DNA from: Spinacia oleracea
Lineage: Eukaryota; Streptophyta; Magnoliopsida; Caryophyllales; Amaranthaceae
Direction of reading: 5' to 3'
NCBI RefSeq assembly: GCF_020520425.1
Contig: NC_079491.1
Coordinates: 1,736,001 to 1,800,000 of the forward strand
Length of the DNA: 64,000 bases
Part shown: one piece after another, positions 24,116 through 34,406 of the stretch
Numbering within the stretch: the stretch's first letter is position 1
Layout of the letters: the number at the start of each line of letters is the position of its first letter
The notes under the pieces: generated by a model
What the model was told of the DNA's origin: nothing
Databases searched by the model: none
Seen by the model: only the letters and a program-made list of their open reading frames with translations
Translations under genes and position numbers: made by a program

Positions 24116-24378
24116 ACCTGACGCTGGCCAATACGGGGTATCTCTCTTACTCCCAAGTCAAATGTCAAAAGCTTACCGTATAATTATACGGAGTTTTATA
24201 CTTGTATAATTTTATTATATTTTATAAGGCCTACCAACATAGAACCATAGATGTATGAGAGTATGACCAAAAATTGATCATAAATGATGCAAAGCTTCCC
24301 AACAATACCAACATAGACAACAAATATTGTCTAAAATTAATGATTTTATATATTTCATCCATCTCATATTAGTTTTAC

Positions 24379-24912
24379 AAACTTTTATATAATGCGGTCT
24401 TATGCAAAAAACCATATTGGTGTCATATAAATTAAGAAATGAAATCAATTAGTTAAGCACTGGAACTAATTAGTTAAGCACTGAAATCATTTAATTAAGC
24501 AACGGAACTAATTTGTTAATCACTACACTACAAGAAATTGTACCATTAATGACAGGGAATCCTGTCGCTAAAGACCAATAATCGTTAATTAACGACTTTC
24601 CTGTCGCGAACCCGTCATAAAAGGGGGCTGTCGTTAATGGAAAATCTCGTCGTTAACCCGTCGTAAAAGACATTTGCGACGGTTGTTCCCGTCTTTGTTT
24701 GGTTGTTATCCCCGTCGCAAAAGGCTTTTGCGACGGGATATTTGACCCGTCGTTATTAGGTTGTCGTTAAAGCTAAAAATTCTTGTAGTGCTAGAACTAA
24801 TTTTTTTTGATAATTAATCACTATAACTAATTAGTTAACCAATGGAACCAATTAGTACGTTAAGCAATCAAAATGGTATTTTCAGTAAGATGGTCTTACA
24901 CAAAAGTTATCC
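24379..24912. mobile_element. MITE with TTAAGCAAT-type internal repeats, interrupted by a CACTA element
   Basis: Ends AAACTTTTATATAATGCGGT and, inverted, ATAACTTTTGTGTAAGACCA, flanked by near-identical TATTAGTTTT(T)AC. The interior repeats ACTAATTAGTTAAGCA-like words of about 20-24 bp. A second, uninterrupted copy lies at 28561-28774. Confidence 0.6.
24526..24790 (+). mobile_element. CACTA mini-element (non-autonomous EnSpm) nested in the MITE
   Basis: It begins CACTACAAGAAATT and ends AATTCTTGTAGTG, with the 3-bp duplication CTA on both sides (24523-24525 and 24791-24793), as expected for CACTA transposons. Its subterminal regions repeat GACGGG/CCCGTC words in both orientations. At 265 bp it has no coding capacity. 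Confidence 0.88.
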
Positions 24913-26630
24913 TATTAGTTTTTACACGTACTTATTCAAGATACAAAATCTTACGAGTTATAACAATTCCTTCCTAATTAAGTAAAATATTGTGCATTTC
25001 TCCTCTAAATTTAAATGTTAATTTCAAGAGTTTGATTAGACGACTTGATTGTAAGAATTTGATTCTTGAGCTAAAAGAGTAATTATTGATGGAAATTGAA
25101 ACTAAAATATTGAATTTGTAGCTTAAAAAACACTCATAACACATTGAAAATATTAAATGGAGGCATAATATGTAATACATCAAGCTTAATTTCTTATTTC
25201 TTCCTTATTAATTTATTTCAATCATTTATTTTCATATCTCTTCAACCACCATTAAAACCAGAAATTAATTAGAAAAAATGACTAGTGCATTGTTGTTGTT
25301 GTTAAGTGAGTTGCTCCCCTTTTACTCCATGTACTTTGATGCCCACACCTCTATAAGTCATCATCGTTTGAGGTTATTTTTTTAGAAAGTAAGGAAAGAA
25401 AAGATTGATGTTTAAGAAATAGAGAATTAAAGAAGACAATTAAGGTGAAAATAACATTTTATTGACACTATTGTCACACTAGTAAGAAAAAACTAAAGTC
25501 CATTAATGATATCATTGGTAAGCCAAAAATGAAAAGTGGTATCGATGGCAAAAGTCAATATACAACGGTAATAATGAGAATTTCCCTTTTAAGTCCCCTT
25601 CTTATTGTCTCATATGCCATTGTGGGATGTTCCTTTTAGTTTGTCCCGTGCTTCTTTTAGCGTGTTTTCTCACTCTGATCTATCTCTCTTCTCATCAACT
25701 CATTTTATTAAGCTTTATGCCCACTTAATTTACACTCAATTCTTAACAAAGAGAAGTTTATTTTGTGGTAGTAATAAAAGACAAATGGAGTAAGATGCAT
25801 TAACAACGATAAAGTCTTGAGAGAGAAGACTATCCTAGTTTCCGTATAGTTTCCCTTTCGAGAAAAAAAAAATCCTTATTATAGTACACGTCATTAGATT
25901 AGATCCGTGCATGCACGGATATCTTTTTTTTAAAATAAAATATTTAACTGATATATTTCTCCTCGTAAAGCAAATGCATAATAAATAAATTTTGAACATA
26001 CTCATTTAATCATTTAATATACGATTTTCATCCAATATGTAGTACATATTTTAATTTAATATGCTAATTTTTCTATTCAATATATCTACTTGACTAAAAT
26101 ATTACCAACTAAGCAAATTATTATTACGTGATATCTATTCATTTTCATATTTTATATTCCAGTATTTTGTTGTCATACATAAATAGTTTATAAAGAAGGA
26201 TAGAAAATAAAAAGAAATAAAATTGTTATATTTTTAGAAAAACGTATTTGTCGGGAAAATTTTACACCAGAAAAATGACATGTGTCACTCTTAATATCTG
26301 TTTTAGTACTCGTATAATGTAATAGATATTTTTTTTTTGTATTTTTTGATGCTTTGGAGGATAAAATCCTTATGTACACGTCATATGTTACATACAAAGC
26401 ATACACATAGCAAAAATAATAAAGCCATTATGGGCCATCAAGACAACCATGGTGCATGTAATGTTTATTCGATTATTTTATAATGGAACAATTATAATAA
26501 TGAAACGGTTCGGATACCTAGGTGTTGAACGTAAATTAGACATCTTCAACTACATATTCAACCCGTCACTTTGGACCGTCAATTTTATCATTAAATCACT
26601 TTCAAGCCCGCCACCACTCACTACCAATAT
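24913..26630. other. Intergenic, AT-rich, upstream of the small ERF gene
   Basis: No gene recognised. It contains a probable Helitron end at 25899-25920. A 20-bp phrase related to AATCCTTATGTACACGTCAT occurs at about 25871-25893 and again at 26366-26385. Short open frames here are chance. Confidence 0.45.
25899..25920 (-). mobile_element. Probable Helitron 3' end
   Basis: A perfect 18-bp palindrome ATCCGTGCATGCACGGAT (25903-25920) is followed, on the minus strand, by CTAA and then T. This is the hairpin plus CTRR|T arrangement of a Helitron 3' terminus. I could not place the 5' end, so only the terminus is called. Confidence 0.45.
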
Positions 26631-26635
26631 TACAA

Positions 26636-26644
26636 TATATATAA
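26636..26644 (+). promoter_or_regulatory. TATA box of the small ERF gene
   Basis: TATATATAA lies 155 bp upstream of the start codon and places transcription start near 26670, giving a leader of about 130 nt. Confidence 0.55.
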
Positions 26645-26799
26645 GCCTACACAAGTCTCCAATTATTCATGCATAAATCCTCACATCATTTTATACAACT
26701 TTCTACAACCACACATATATAAGAAAAAACTTATATATAAAATCAAGCTGATATAAAATCAAGCGACTCGTTCGCCACCTCTATTAACAGACCCGAAAA

Positions 26800-27234
26800 A
26801 TGGAAGTTAACAACAACAACAACAACAACAAAGGAAACTCGGCGTCTAAGTATAGGGGAGTCCGGAGGCGACCGTGGGGGAAGTTTGCGGCCGAGATACG
26901 CGATCCTAAAAGAAACGGGGCTCGTTTGTGGCTCGGAACTTTTGAAACGGCCGAGGAGGCGGCTCGAGCTTACGATAGGGCGGCGTACGCCTTGAGAGGT
27001 CACCTAGCTATACTCAATTTCCCTAATGAGCAACACTATCATTCTAATGATGGTGGTTTGTCAATTAATAGTGGTTTTGGAAATAGTAGTAGTAGGGGAA
27101 GTTCTTCCTCTTCTACATTATTGTCTAGGGAACAAGAAGATCAAAGACAAGTTATTGAGTTTGAGTATGTTGATGATAATGTGTTAGAGGAACTTCTTGA
27201 TCCACAACATGATCAAGGGATATACAAGTTTTAA
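26800..27234 (+). CDS. Small AP2/ERF transcription factor, group IX, ERF95-98 type
   Basis: This single-exon gene of 144 residues has a short Asn-rich N-terminus (poly-Asn from AAC repeats) and a complete AP2/ERF DNA-binding domain at residues 18-75 ([43 protein letters not shown]). The domain has the Ala and Asp that mark ERF-type GCC-box binders. The C-terminal [17 protein letters not shown] (118-134) is an EDLL activation motif. That layout of domain first and EDLL last in about 130-145 residues matches Arabidopsis ERF95-ERF98, nuclear activators in ethylene/jasmonate and stress responses. Function here is inferred from the family. The Ser-rich linker (99-110) is low complexity. Confidence 0.93.
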   Translation: MEVNNNNNNNKGNSASKYRGVRRRPWGKFAAEIRDPKRNGARLWLGTFETAEEAARAYDRAAYALRGHLAILNFPNEQHYHSNDGGLSINSGFGNSSSRGSSSSSTLLSREQEDQRQVIEFEYVDDNVLEELLDPQHDQGIYKF

Positions 27235-27997
27235 TTAATTAGGTAGTTAAAACTAATAATTAATATCCTTAATTAGTATGTTTTTTTAATATATCCTTAA
27301 TTCAATAAACTCTACATCAAGTTTATGATGTACGTACGTACGTACCACTTAATTAGCATTTTACATCTTCTTTTTCTACCTCATTTTGAGTTTTTGTTTA
27401 TATAAATTGATCAACCAATAACTATGAATTATACGAATCCTAATTAAGGTTTAGTATACATTTGTAATCCTCAAGGTTCTTGCTTGTATGTAAACACGTA
27501 TATTCTATTATTTATTTTATTGCTCGCTCATTCAAGTCAAAATAAATAGTCACGTTGATAATGTAATCTGACCTGATAACCTGCCAAATTGACCACTAGT
27601 GAGCTAGCTAAATCCGTCCGTTCCGTACGTACGTATATAGTACTCCGTATGTAGTATAGCATGATAATTTTTAATTATATATGCCTTCTTGTTGATTTAT
27701 TTTAGTTTTTATTAATTACTCCTTTAATTTTTTATTGTAAACATGCAAATTAATTTGGAATGCATGGTAATAGGAGTATATGACAAAATTAATATTAGCA
27801 ACTTTGCAAATAATGAGTCAAGCTTCAACTTAATAATTTGTTGACTTTATTACAAAGTCGGGTATTGGGGTGATAGCCATGCCGAGTCAAATGAATATCC
27901 AACTTTGCCGCTTTTTAAAATTTTTCTTATAGTAATCATGTTCACGTTAAATATGTCGAGGGAAATTATTACAAATATTCACGATAACGAGAGCAGT
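27235..27997. other. 3' flank and spacer after the small ERF gene
   Basis: The 3' UTR presumably lies in 27235-27520. ACGTACGTACGT-type simple repeats occur near 27329-27342 and 27624-27636. No further gene or recognisable transposon. Confidence 0.4.
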
Positions 27998-28000
27998 TAA

Positions 28001-28230
28001 GAACTCATTCGATATCATTGCAAGTTTTCGATTTTTGGTCTTTTAACTTTGAAAATTATATGATTTAGAATGAACCATAAACAAAAACATAATCACACTT
28101 TAGTATTCATGTTGATTTTGAAAACTAGTACTCCGTAACAAACACTGAGAACAATTTTTGTTGTTTTCATATTTTGGTTTTAGTTTTGTAAAAAAAACTG
28201 AAAATAAAAAAACGATATAAAACGAGCCCT
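28001..28230. mobile_element. Harbinger/Tourist-like MITE
   Basis: The right end inverted reads GGGCTCGTTTTATATCGTTT and pairs with the left end GAACTCATTCGATATCATTG. TAA flanks both sides (27998-28000, 28231-28233), fitting the 3-bp duplication of PIF/Harbinger elements. Inner halves contain TTTTCGATTTTTGG / TTTTGGTTTTAG-like inverted tracts. Related to 16063-16311. Confidence 0.6.
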
Positions 28231-28560
28231 AAACAATCAGAGGGTCTTTTGGGTTAGGGGACAATTAGGTAACTAAATTAAACAATGTCCAGGCTTAATG
28301 AAAAGGATTTGGCCGTTAATGCAAAAAAAAATTCTTACAACCGTTGTAAATGTCAAGTGGTGCAAGTCGTGCAACATATTTTTCTCATATTTTGCTAAAT
28401 TTCCAAAAATTCTCCCATTTTTCCTAATATGTTTTTTTACTCAATTAAAAGGGGTGCACATGAAAACTTCCCAAGAGGTCGTCCATTCTAGTATTACTCT
28501 CGCCCAAGTATGCTTAATTGCACATTTCTGATGGAATCTGGTATTAGTGTTTTTATGATT

Positions 28561-28774
28561 ACAAACTTTTAGATAAGGTGGTCTTATGCAAAAAACGACG
28601 TTGATGTCATATAAGTTAAGCAATGTAATCAATTAATTAAGCAATGAGCCTAATTAGTTAAGCATTAAAATCAATTAGTTTAGCAACCGAACTAATTAGT
28701 TAATCACTAAAACTAATTAGTTAAGCAATCAAAGTAGTCTTTTCGGTAAGACAGTCTTACATAAAAGTTGTCAT
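28561..28774. mobile_element. Uninterrupted copy of the TTAAGCAAT-repeat MITE
   Basis: Ends ACAAACTTTTAGATAAGGTG and, inverted, GACAACTTTTATGTAAGACTG. Flanks TTTTATGATT and TTTTATTATT differ at one base, so a duplication of about 10 bp is likely. It lacks the CACTA insert found in the copy at 24379-24912 and so shows that insert's empty site. Confidence 0.6.
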
Positions 28775-30580
28775 TTTATTATTGCACCCATATTTTATCG
28801 ATATGTGAGGAGATTGCAAATCCAAGTAGTATTTTTAGAACAATTTAAATTAAACAGCTCATAAAACCACAATTAAGACAATATAAAATCATAAAATTAT
28901 AGTTTTTGACATGGACCGTTACATAAATAAATATAATTATACTATTATATAAAATTCATGATTGAATATTTTAATCTACCTTTGTTTTAATAAGTGGCAA
29001 ATTGGCAATGCATGGTTGGTGATATTCGAAATTATCATCTGGAATTATGTGGATTTATTCGCACAACGGATTGGACTTTGGATTCTACTTTGGTGGGCTT
29101 CGTCTAAAACTATCCAACACTATATTTAGTAATAAATACAACTTGGCTTTTTTTGGGCCGTTTCTATTCAGCCTAATTACTACTAAATGAGGAAATGCCC
29201 AATAAATTATCGTAATTGGGTCCAACTAGTACTACTGCAATTCAATCTTTGACATTTTTGCAAGAGCTGTCAAATGGTACAGTCCATTACAAATCGGTTT
29301 TAATTGGTTCGGGTCATATATCAAAATAACGGTTTTAATCGGTTCGGGTCATATATCAACTAATGTTTTATGGGAGAGCAATACCTTTCCACCTGTACAC
29401 TGCAAGTGGCTCATGCTAAGCTTTGTTCTCTTCACCTTATTCTTATTGCTTATTATAATACATTAGATAGGGGGGATCAGACCACACCAAAGCAAAAAAA
29501 AAAAAAAGCACCCATAAAAGACATTCAGATCAGAATAGACCAGACCAAACCCGTAAATATCAGATCATACTAAACTAGAAACTAGAAAAATTAGATCACA
29601 CCAGGTGGAGAGACCTAACTCACTCGGTAAACATAGTGGTTGATGTTGGTTACTGGTCGAGGCATTGACTATTACGATCTGTTTAGAAGAATAACTCAAA
29701 TAGAAATGTATGTCGATGATGATATACGATTGGTGGATTATTCTACCTATTACGATGTACTAATTGGTTTTCGTATAGAACCATGTTAAGCTTGTATGTA
29801 GTCAGACGCTCCTCAGCTATTGCTTTGGCAACGATAAAGTTTACCATCGTATCAAAGTGAAAGATCCTTACCCATTATCAACAAAATGGAGAGAAAATAA
29901 AGATCTATTTGAAGCAAAATGCCTAACAAACTGGCTAGCCCCCCCTCCTAGGTGTGGGTCGTTTAGTTGACCTCTCGTTGGAACTTGGAAGTATGTCCAG
30001 AGAGAAGATCCAACGAGAAAGTTGTAACCTATCCAAATTATAAGAATATAAATGGATTTACAACTGAGGGAGAGTATCGAGAAAATCAAATCACCCACAT
30101 TTTTTTTATAAGTTAAAAAAAAAAATCTGCTGAACCATCACTTATCACAGGTTAACCACCTTAATTACACAGATGTTCGCTTGAGCCACTTAAATATTTC
30201 GTAGCTGATGAGACTCAACTTTATCACAGAGTTAATACAACTAGCTAAAGGAATACTTCATAGAACTGGTGATCTTAATTAGTCTCTAATGACTCTTGTA
30301 CTTGCCCCATTGAAACTTATCACTATGTGTATTATATGTGCCAAAAACAACATAGAAATAATAGAATAGGGAAAAGTTTATCATTTAAAAATTCCTTGTC
30401 TAACATATAATATGAAAATCGTAATGACTTATTAATGTGTCTCTATTCTCTACAAAGCCAACCCCAGCTTCGTGGAAATCACAGGAATCATATAATTCTA
30501 AGACAAATGAATAGATCCCCTTTGAAATTTTTTATTTGGAAAAAAATGGCTTTTTATTTTAATATATAATCATAATTCGT
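28775..30580. other. Intergenic, no recognised gene
   Basis: About 29263-29363 is a fragment of the GGGTC element: it opens with AGAGCTGTCAAA and has two direct copies of GGTTCGGGTCATATATCA. A 14-bp A run lies near 29494-29507. The stretch 29604-30110 has a more mixed composition, as in a decayed repeat, but I cannot name it. Confidence 0.4.
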
Positions 30581-30581
30581 A

Positions 30582-30835
30582 CTTCCTCCGTTTTAAAAAG
30601 ATCTTTACACTTACTATTTGCACGGACTCCGGTGCAATGTTTGACCGTTATTATATCCAATTTTGTATGGAAAAATTTATAAAAAATTAATATTCTCAAA
30701 ATGAATAACGAGACCAATCTAACAAGATCTTACATGTAACATTTTGATGTATATAATAGTGGGAATTTACGGTCAAAATTTTCATACTTTGGACACATTT
30801 TTCAAAGCGTAAAGAACTTTCTGAAACGGAGGTAG
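30582..30835. mobile_element. Stowaway MITE
   Basis: Ends CTTCCTCCGTTTTAAAAAGA and, inverted, CTACCTCCGTTTCAGAAAGT; TA at 30580-30581 and 30836-30837. It shares interior sequence (TTTATAATTTTT, TGCATTGG-like and GGTCAAAATTTT words) with the inverted copy at 36885-37139. Confidence 0.8.
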
Positions 30836-31244
30836 TACTTATTAGTGTCATTCTGTTCTAATACACCTTTTTTTTTTTTTTTTTTTACGTAATTCCTTAC
30901 GACATTGACCTCTAAAAATAAAAAAATAAAAAAAAGTAATTCAAACTTAAAAAATGGGATTAGATAGTTGATCAAATAATCGTGATATATGATTAATTAA
31001 ATGATAGATAATTCTTTAATTACCTGTTGCTGGACCATATTCAGCAAAATAATTATCAAAATCATCGTCATTATTTTGTTTCTCTTTGAATTTTCTTGGT
31101 TGATTTTTTTATAAAAAAAATTGTGGATGTTATAAAAACTTTGTAATAAGAAAATGTTTAAGGTGCTTCCTTGGAAAGTGCTCTTCATACATTTTGTTTA
31201 GTTAAACAACTACTCTTGATTAGTTCAATTAAACAAAGAAATTA

Positions 31245-32625
31245 CGGTTTTTTCATGAAATGCCCCCGAGGTTTAAAGAAATTCACCAAATACCCCTGCA
31301 CTTTTCATAATACACCAAATACCCCTAATTCAAAACTTAATACACCAAATACCCTTGATGACGTCATCAACTCCTAATCAACCCAATTAACATATAATTA
31401 ACCCGTTAAACTCCAATTAGCACATGTCTTTTTCCTTTTTCTCTTCCTATTCTCTTTTCTTTCTTTCCTACTTGCTTCTTCCACCTCTGTATCTTCTCTC
31501 TCCTTCCCACATTACCACCAATCCACCATAGAAACCACCCGACACCATTGCTCGCCTACTGCTGCCCGCCGACCTCGCTCCAACCACCATCCCATCTCCA
31601 TCTCGTTTCTCATCTCACCCATTCCCTTCTATTTCTCTCCCCACTGCCATGGAACCACCATTGGAGTTAGTTCAAGCTTTCTCTCTCCTCCATGTTGAAC
31701 CTTCAAAATTCCCCAATTAAAATTCACAATTCTCCAATTGGATTCCTCAATTCTCCAATTAAATTCCCTAATTTCTATAAGAATTAAATAAACTCAATTC
31801 TAGGAAAAAAAAAATTGGTAGATAAACAAAAGTAAAAATCTGGACCTAATTAAAGAGACAAGATGAACAAAAGATTCTGATTATAAGATGATGATTCCAA
31901 GAATTCAAGATGATGATCCTAATTATAAGATTGTTGTTGACCTTGCCGTAAACAAGCTAAAAAAGTTATTTTCCCTCCTTGACCACACTAGTACACCAAT
32001 TGAGCGCAAAGACTCGTCCACGACCATAAACTTCTCATCTTCACCAGCGATTTCAGCGACTAACTCATCTCATCTCTAACCGGTGTTATCGACGACGTAC
32101 AACCGTCGATGTATTCGGGATTTCAAATTACCCATTTGTCTTGTGTCGACCCAATTTGAAGCTAACAACAATCTCAACATCATCCCTTGTTGCACCAACT
32201 TCTCGGTGAGCGGTGGTGCAGTAAACGGTGGAATACAGAGGAGAAAAAAAGGGGAGGAGAGAGGAAGAGGGATGACCGGGTTTTTCTTCGATTGAGCTGA
32301 GCTGCGAGACAAGGAAGGAAGCAGAAGGAGGGAGCTGACAATGAAGGCGGTGGTGGTTAATGGCAGAAGGGAGGGAAGAGAGAAAATAAATGGGTGGGTT
32401 ATTGGATAGGTTAATTAGGTTTGTTAATGGGTGGGTTGAGTATAGGAGTTAATTAGGGATTAATTGAGTTAATTATATGTTAATTGGGTTGATTAGGAGT
32501 TGATGACGTCATCAAGGGTATTTGGTGTATTAAGTTTTGAATTAGGGGTATTTGGTGTATTATGAAAAGTGCAGGGGTATTTGGTGAATTTTTTCAAACC
32601 TCGAGGGCATTTCATGAAAAAACCG
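31245..32625. mobile_element. Mutator-like element with long inverted ends and 9-bp target duplication
   Basis: A left arm starting CGGTTTTTTCATGAAATGCC and its inverted right copy match for about 165 bp with few differences, including repeated CACCAAATACCCCT words and GATGACGTCATC. AAGAAATTA flanks both ends (31236-31244, 32626-32634). The 1.38-kb element has no transposase. Its interior is pyrimidine-rich on the left and purine-rich on the right, with an open stretch at 31888-32079 that may be captured host sequence. Confidence 0.88.
31888..32079 (+). pseudogene. Possible captured gene fragment inside the Mutator-like element
   Basis: The 63-codon open stretch reads DDDPNYKIVVDLAVNKLKKL and continues FSLLDHTSTPIERK before a Ser-rich tail. 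The Val-Asn-Lys-Leu-Lys-Lys-Leu-Phe-Ser-Leu-Leu pattern resembles the region before the zinc cluster in group IId WRKY factors. I place little weight on this without an alignment. No WRKY DNA-binding domain is present. Confidence 0.25.
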
Positions 32626-32739
32626 AAGAAATTAAGTGACAAAAATCCTCAAACTATTCAATGGAACTCGATCCCAAGGACCAATCATAGGAAGTGACAT
32701 ATTTGGATAATCGGTACTTAAGCTGATTTATAAGAACTA

Positions 32740-33140
32740 CTCCCTCCGTTTCTTTTTGTTTGTTACGTATTTGTTTTAGGGTATTTAAGGGAGAATCTTT
32801 ACTTTTATAAAGTTATTATACTGTCATTTTTTGTGCCAACTTTAAATTTCAATTGGTCCTATTATTTCAACTCATTAAATTTCTTTATAATTTTCCAAGT
32901 ATATTAACTTAGCAATCTGCATGTTTTTCCATTATTGGTTCATTTTAATAAATAAAACAATCTTATTGGTTGTTGTAATAATTAGTGAATTGAGGTTTTA
33001 CTGGATTTATTTTTTTAATAAATGAAAGCTGATTTTTCAAATAGACAATAAATGTCAGATTTAAAAAAAATGAAATCAGGATTAATGATGAAACCTAAAA
33101 CGTTTAAATAAATGGATACATCGAAAGACAATAGAGGGAG
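32740..33140. mobile_element. Stowaway-like MITE, poorly preserved right end
   Basis: Left end CTCCCTCCGTTTCTTTTTGT follows TA. The right end (ATAGAGGGAG) is complementary only over the outer part, and no clean TA follows it. Confidence 0.45.
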
Positions 33141-33363
33141 CATATAGCTAGGTAAATGAAAATAGACTTTATGTCTTACACTGTGAATCTTATTTTTTCA
33201 GTGATTGACTTTTCTAAAGGCGTTATTATCACGATTAATATATATGTTACTATCTCTATATATACATAATACGAAGTACATACCTTTCAAATGACAATAA
33301 AGATCAAAGACTAATACATGAAATGATTATAATACGTTGATGTGGCAAAATTATCGCTATAGG

Positions 33364-33644
33364 ATATGATAGTTGCTTGTGATAAAATTAACAATCAACT
33401 AGTCAAACCTAATTTCGAATCCACATAAAATTGGTCATAATAAAAGATAAATAAGGCAAGTTAAGACTCGCTGAAATTTACCAATTGCATGTTGGTCCAG
33501 TGGTGATTGGGGCTGAATTTGGTAGGGAGAACTCGTATTCGATCCTCCGCAACAACAATTGGGAGGGGACTGGAACCTATCCACCCAGAACTCGCCCCAA
33601 ATCCGGATTAACCCTAAGGATGAACCGGGTGTTAACACCAAAAG

Positions 33645-33675
<31 letters not shown>

Positions 33676-34167
33676 CTCGCTTAAATTTATGATTTTAGTA
33701 AGTACGTACGCAGTGTATAGTGTATCAGTAGTCCTAGTACGTACATGTCGACTTCCTAGCTAAACTTTAATGTTAATAATTAGTTACTACGTTGTTTGAT
33801 TTGATGCAACCATCCTTTACTTCGCAAGAAGAAAAATTTCAAGATCATCCTTAAGCAAGGGTCATGCAAATTAATATGATAGTTGCATGTGTTATATTGA
33901 GCTAACAATTAGCTAGTGAAACTTAATTTCGAATTAAGTATTAGCCAAAACAAAGAATAAATAAAACAGGCTAAAATTCACCCAAGTTTATGATTTTAGT
34001 AAATACATAGTGTACGTATAGTGTGTCATCGGTCCTAATATGTATCAACTTTCTGACTCACTTTTAATATTAATACGGAGTAATTAATTACTAAGTTGTT
34101 TGATTTGATGCAACCATCCTTTTTTTTGTAAGAAGTAAAATTTCAAGATCATCCTTAAGCTATCAAA
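33364..34167 (+). repeat. Tandem duplication of about 300 bp, left copy interrupted by a SINE
   Basis: Copy 1 (33364-33873) and copy 2 (33874-34167) share ATATGATAGTTGC, CTAATTTCGAAT/CTTAATTTCGAAT, AATTTATGATTTTAGTAA, GTTTGATTTGATGCAACCAT and AAGATCATCCTTAAGC in the same order. Removing the 209-bp SINE plus its duplicated target from copy 1 makes the lengths agree. Confidence 0.8.
33481..33671 (+). mobile_element. SINE with poly(A) tail and 18-bp target duplication
   Basis: A tRNA-like head has an A box TGGTCCAGTGG (33493-33503) and B box ATTCGATCC (33537-33545). A body and a 29-nt A-rich tail follow. AAGACTCGCTGAAATTTA (33463-33480) is repeated with one mismatch at 33672-33689. It is a pol III-type short interspersed element, related to 49200-49370. 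Confidence 0.88.
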
Positions 34168-34174
34168 CGTCATA

Positions 34175-34404
34175 CTTCCTCCATTCTTATTTATATGACA
34201 CAATAGGGTTTTAGACACTATTCACACAACCTTTTTAAGTAAAAACATAATCGTGTGGGATCTTGTTAGATTCGTCTCAATAAATATTTTTCAAATATCA
34301 ACTTTTTATAATTTTTTCTTATCCAAAATTGAAGATATTAATGTTTAAAATCGTGCATTGGTACATGACTAAATAATTGTGTCATTTAAATAAGAAAGAG
34401 GAAG
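34175..34404. mobile_element. Stowaway MITE
   Basis: Ends CTTCCTCCATTCTTATTTAT and, inverted, CTTCCTCTTTCTTATTTAAA; TA on both sides. The inner pair TGACACAAT / ATTGTGTCA extends the inverted repeat. Confidence 0.85.
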
Positions 34405-34406
34405 TA

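Noticed and set aside
23880-24209. 109-codon Gly/Ser-rich frame
   Set aside because: It is the GGGTC repeat array read in frame and runs through the element end.
25871-26385. Direct repeat AATCCTTAT...TACACGTCAT about 490 bp apart
   Set aside because: Too short and imperfect to call LTRs or a target duplication, and no termini accompany it.
33481-33560. Possible tRNA gene at the SINE head
   Set aside because: The tail, body and target duplications show it is a SINE, not a tRNA gene.
33485-33763. 92-codon frame ending in poly-Lys
   Set aside because: It is a SINE body and its poly(A) tail.
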